Source: Bog-473 sp963843365
GTDB lineage: Bacteria; Actinomycetota; Acidimicrobiia; Acidimicrobiales; RAAP-2
Reading direction: 5' to 3'
DNA: 64,000 nucleotides
Assembly: GCA_963843365.1 (NCBI GenBank)
Contig: CAWJKG010000004.1
Coordinates: 1 to 64,000, forward strand
The notes under the pieces were generated by a model that was not told the origin of the DNA, did not search any database, and saw only the letters and a list, made by a program, of their open reading frames with translations. The translations under genes and the position numbers were made by a program. This document shows positions 62,429 to 64,000 of the stretch, piece after piece (the stretch's first letter is position 1; each line of letters starts with the position of its first letter).

Positions 62429-62909
62429 GCGGGCGGAGCGGGCGTCGGCGCTGGCCGATGACTTCGCCGCCGCCAACGCGGACGCCATCGCCTTCGCCCG
62501 CAGTTGTCCCCCCGACGCGTGGACGCGCACGGTTCCCGGCGAGGACTGGTCCGTCGGGGTGGTCCTCCACCACATAGCCGCGTCGCACGAGAACAGCCGG
62601 GGCTGGATTCTGGCCATGGCCCGCGGGGAGGGCGTGGGCGACAGCGCGGCCGAGATCGACGAGGCGAACGCCGCCCACGCGCGCCGGGCCGCGTCCGTGA
62701 CCCCGAGCGAGACGGTCGCGCTCCTCGAAGCGAACGGGGCGCGCCTGGAGTCCGTCCTCCGCGGCTTGCGCGACGATGACCTCGACCGCACGGCGCCGTT
62801 CGGACCGGCCGGGGGCCGACCCTTCACCACCGGCGACCTGGCGCCCGTCGCGGCACGCCACACCCGCGAGCACCTCGAGCACGCCCGCCGGGCGGCGGAG
62901 GCGGACTGA
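62421..62909 (+). CDS. DinB-like/MDMPI-type protein
   Basis: 162 residues, GTG 62421 inside the end of panE. Four-helix bundle: RASALADDFAAANADAIAFARSCP, DAWTRTVPGEDWSVGVVLHHIAASHENSRGW, and VAARHTREHLEHARRAAE. His of LHHIAASHEN and of ARHTREHLEH give the three-His metal site typical of DinB/mycothiol maleylpyruvate isomerase-like proteins. The substrate is unknown. Confidence 0.8.
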   Translation: MSERAERASALADDFAAANADAIAFARSCPPDAWTRTVPGEDWSVGVVLHHIAASHENSRGWILAMARGEGVGDSAAEIDEANAAHARRAASVTPSETVALLEANGARLESVLRGLRDDDLDRTAPFGPAGGRPFTTGDLAPVAARHTREHLEHARRAAEAD

Positions 62910-62926
62910 GGGAAGGACCCTGGGGC

Positions 62927-64000
62927 TCAGTCGGCGTGCAGGGCGGCGCGGACCTCGTCGGCCGGGTCGGGCCGCAGCGCCCCCGGTGTGTCCACCCGGA
63001 CGGAGTGGACGGTCCCTTCGAACGGAGCCGGCGGCGCGTAGCGCGACGAGACGGGGAATCCGCTGTCGCGCCCGAGGCGCAGGCCCGCCCCGCCGTGCTG
63101 CACGGCCAGCGGCAGGGTGCCGTCCACCGTCGTCTCGTCCACCTCCGCGCCGTCGACGGCGAGGAGCATCCGGCCCAGCGCGCCGCCCCCACCAGGGGTG
63201 TAGGAGACGCGGATCTCGTGGTGACCCGGTGCCAGGGACGGTGCCAGCATCAGCTCCAGTGCGTCGGCCGCTCGGGCGAAGGTGAAGTGGACCCTCCCGT
63301 CGACGAGGTACAGCGCGTACCCGCCGAACCAGTCGCCCAGGGCGAAGACGACGCCGCCGGCGTTGTCACGATCGGTATCGACGTCGGCGGTGATGTCGAA
63401 CCCTCCCCAGAGAAGGGGGACGGATTCGTCGGCGACGGCGCCACCTCCGGGGCGGAACGTCCGCGTCGACCCGGCGGGCCACGCCGGAGGGATGAAGCCG
63501 CCGAAGCGGTCGACGAGCCCGTCCGAAATGGGCAGGACGTTGTTGCGCCGGGCCTCCGCGTCCCACAGCTCGCGCATGCGTTGCACCCGCTCCGGTTCGT
63601 TGTCGGCCCGGTCATTGGCCTCCGAGAAGTCCGTCGTGAGGTCGAAGAGCTCCCAGCGGTCTTCGGCGAAGTCGCGGCTGCCGACGGCGAGCTCCTCCTC
63701 GTCGAGGATGCCGGCGCTGATGTGATTGGTGGTGGCCTTCCACCCTTCGTGGTAGATCGACCGCGAGCCCATCATTTCGAAGTACTGCGTCGGATGCAGC
63801 TCCGGGCTGGCGGGGTCCTCGAGCGCGGCGAGGAGGCTGACGCCGTCCAACGGCTGCTGGGCCACGCCGTCGACCTGGTCGGGGACGTCGAGGCCGACGG
63901 CGGCCATGACCGTCGGCATGAGGTCGATGGCGTGGGCGAACTGGCTGCGCACGCGACCGGGTTCGGCGATCCGTCCGGGCCAGTGCACGATCAAAGGGGT
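62927..64000 (-). CDS. Arylsulfatase-family C-terminal part with lectin-like end, cut by window
   Basis: At least 355 residues continue past the right edge. The sulfatase C-terminal domain: LIVHWPGRIAEPGRVRSQFAHAIDLMPTVMAAVGLDVP (Lys/His region), TQYFEMMGSRSIYHEGWKATTNH, WELFDLTTDFSEANDRADNEP. About 180 residues then form a beta-rich extension (ALGDWFGGYALYLVDGRVHFTF, LAPGHHEIRVSYTP, GAGLRLGRDSGFPVSSRY) like that on actinobacterial arylsulfatases. The Cys of the formylglycine signature lies outside the window. Confidence 0.85.
   Translation of the reverse strand, partial: TPLIVHWPGRIAEPGRVRSQFAHAIDLMPTVMAAVGLDVPDQVDGVAQQPLDGVSLLAALEDPASPELHPTQYFEMMGSRSIYHEGWKATTNHISAGILDEEELAVGSRDFAEDRWELFDLTTDFSEANDRADNEPERVQRMRELWDAEARRNNVLPISDGLVDRFGGFIPPAWPAGSTRTFRPGGGAVADESVPLLWGGFDITADVDTDRDNAGGVVFALGDWFGGYALYLVDGRVHFTFARAADALELMLAPSLAPGHHEIRVSYTPGGGGALGRMLLAVDGAEVDETTVDGTLPLAVQHGGAGLRLGRDSGFPVSSRYAPPAPFEGTVHSVRVDTPGALRPDPADEVRAALHAD

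Noticed and set aside
1..64000. Programmed ribosomal frameshifting as the cause of the split genes
   Set aside because: The shifts occur at many unrelated sites in many families, with no shared slippery heptamer or downstream pseudoknot. Base errors explain them better.
1..64000. tRNA, rRNA or CRISPR features
   Set aside because: No cloverleaf with a T-loop GTTCRA pattern in context, no rRNA core sequence and no regularly spaced repeat-spacer array was noticed on reading.

Overview
The window is high-GC bacterial DNA that looks actinobacterial over most of its length. No rRNA, tRNA, CRISPR array, insertion sequence or phage gene was recognised. Single-base indels break many conserved genes, yet the protein family alignment continues in another frame without loss. 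These read as sequence errors rather than as pseudogenes. They are very dense from 1 to 13.8 kb and scattered afterwards.

Three blocks differ in character. Block 1 (1-8.28 kb) carries a squalene-hopene cyclase fragment, two polytopic glycosyltransferases, an aldehyde dehydrogenase, an SDR and an EAL-domain fragment. It resembles Thermoleophilia/Solirubrobacterales. The EAL gene stops abruptly near 8.28 kb, where an assembly junction is likely. Block 2 (8.3-12.2 kb) has ECF sigma factor sequences, a DUF1109/NrsF-like membrane anti-sigma candidate, a Rieske oxygenase and a lipoprotein alpha/beta hydrolase with a Ser-rich linker. It looks Myxococcota-like. A 760-base gap and a receiver-like/GGDEF gene follow. 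Block 3 (about 13.8-64 kb) is consistent with Acidimicrobiia: PimB, a B12-dependent ribonucleotide reductase, an NlpC/P60 protein with GYWxVASDGG repeats, an ECF42 sigma factor and many SDR, LLM and DinB proteins. These taxon labels are inference from gene style only.

Block 3 layout. 14-16.9 kb: a mannosyltransferase-like membrane protein facing three small Cys-containing proteins. 16.9-21.5 kb: pimB, SRPBCC, ROK kinase, LLM oxidoreductase and aminotransferase, tightly packed. 21.6-23.6 kb: SMP-30 lactonase, acyltransferase, ACT protein. 23.6-26.1 kb (minus): SDR, queA-like and a SufR-like regulator in an overlapping operon behind a palindromic promoter. 26.2-30.9 kb: glpK and divergent nrdJ, the latter with a promoter and two NrdR boxes spaced 32 bp. 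31-33.8 kb: small membrane protein, alpha/beta hydrolase, GAF histidine kinase. 33.9-36.05 kb: an arsenic locus, arsR divergent from arsI-aquaporin-arsC, with a long symmetrical operator. 36.1-39.3 kb: AHSA1, ArsR-AHSA1 fusion, DGPF protein and ECF42 sigma factor behind a promoter with two palindromes.

39.4-44.5 kb: a DUF1269 protein, a class III CoA-transferase, the NlpC/P60 repeat protein, a RodZ-C-like protein, DUF664/DinB and a secreted protein. 44.6-49.3 kb: a run of SDR, amidohydrolase, acetoacetate-decarboxylase-like protein, second amidohydrolase and methyltransferase, the best candidate here for an undescribed catabolic pathway. 49.4-64 kb: DMT transporter, membrane-fused lipid kinase, SDR, acyl-CoA dehydrogenase, NDH-2, Nudix, SnoaL-like, aldo-keto reductase, ArfB, SurE, aldose epimerase, SDR, DUF2236, ketopantoate reductase, DinB and a sulfatase cut by the window end.
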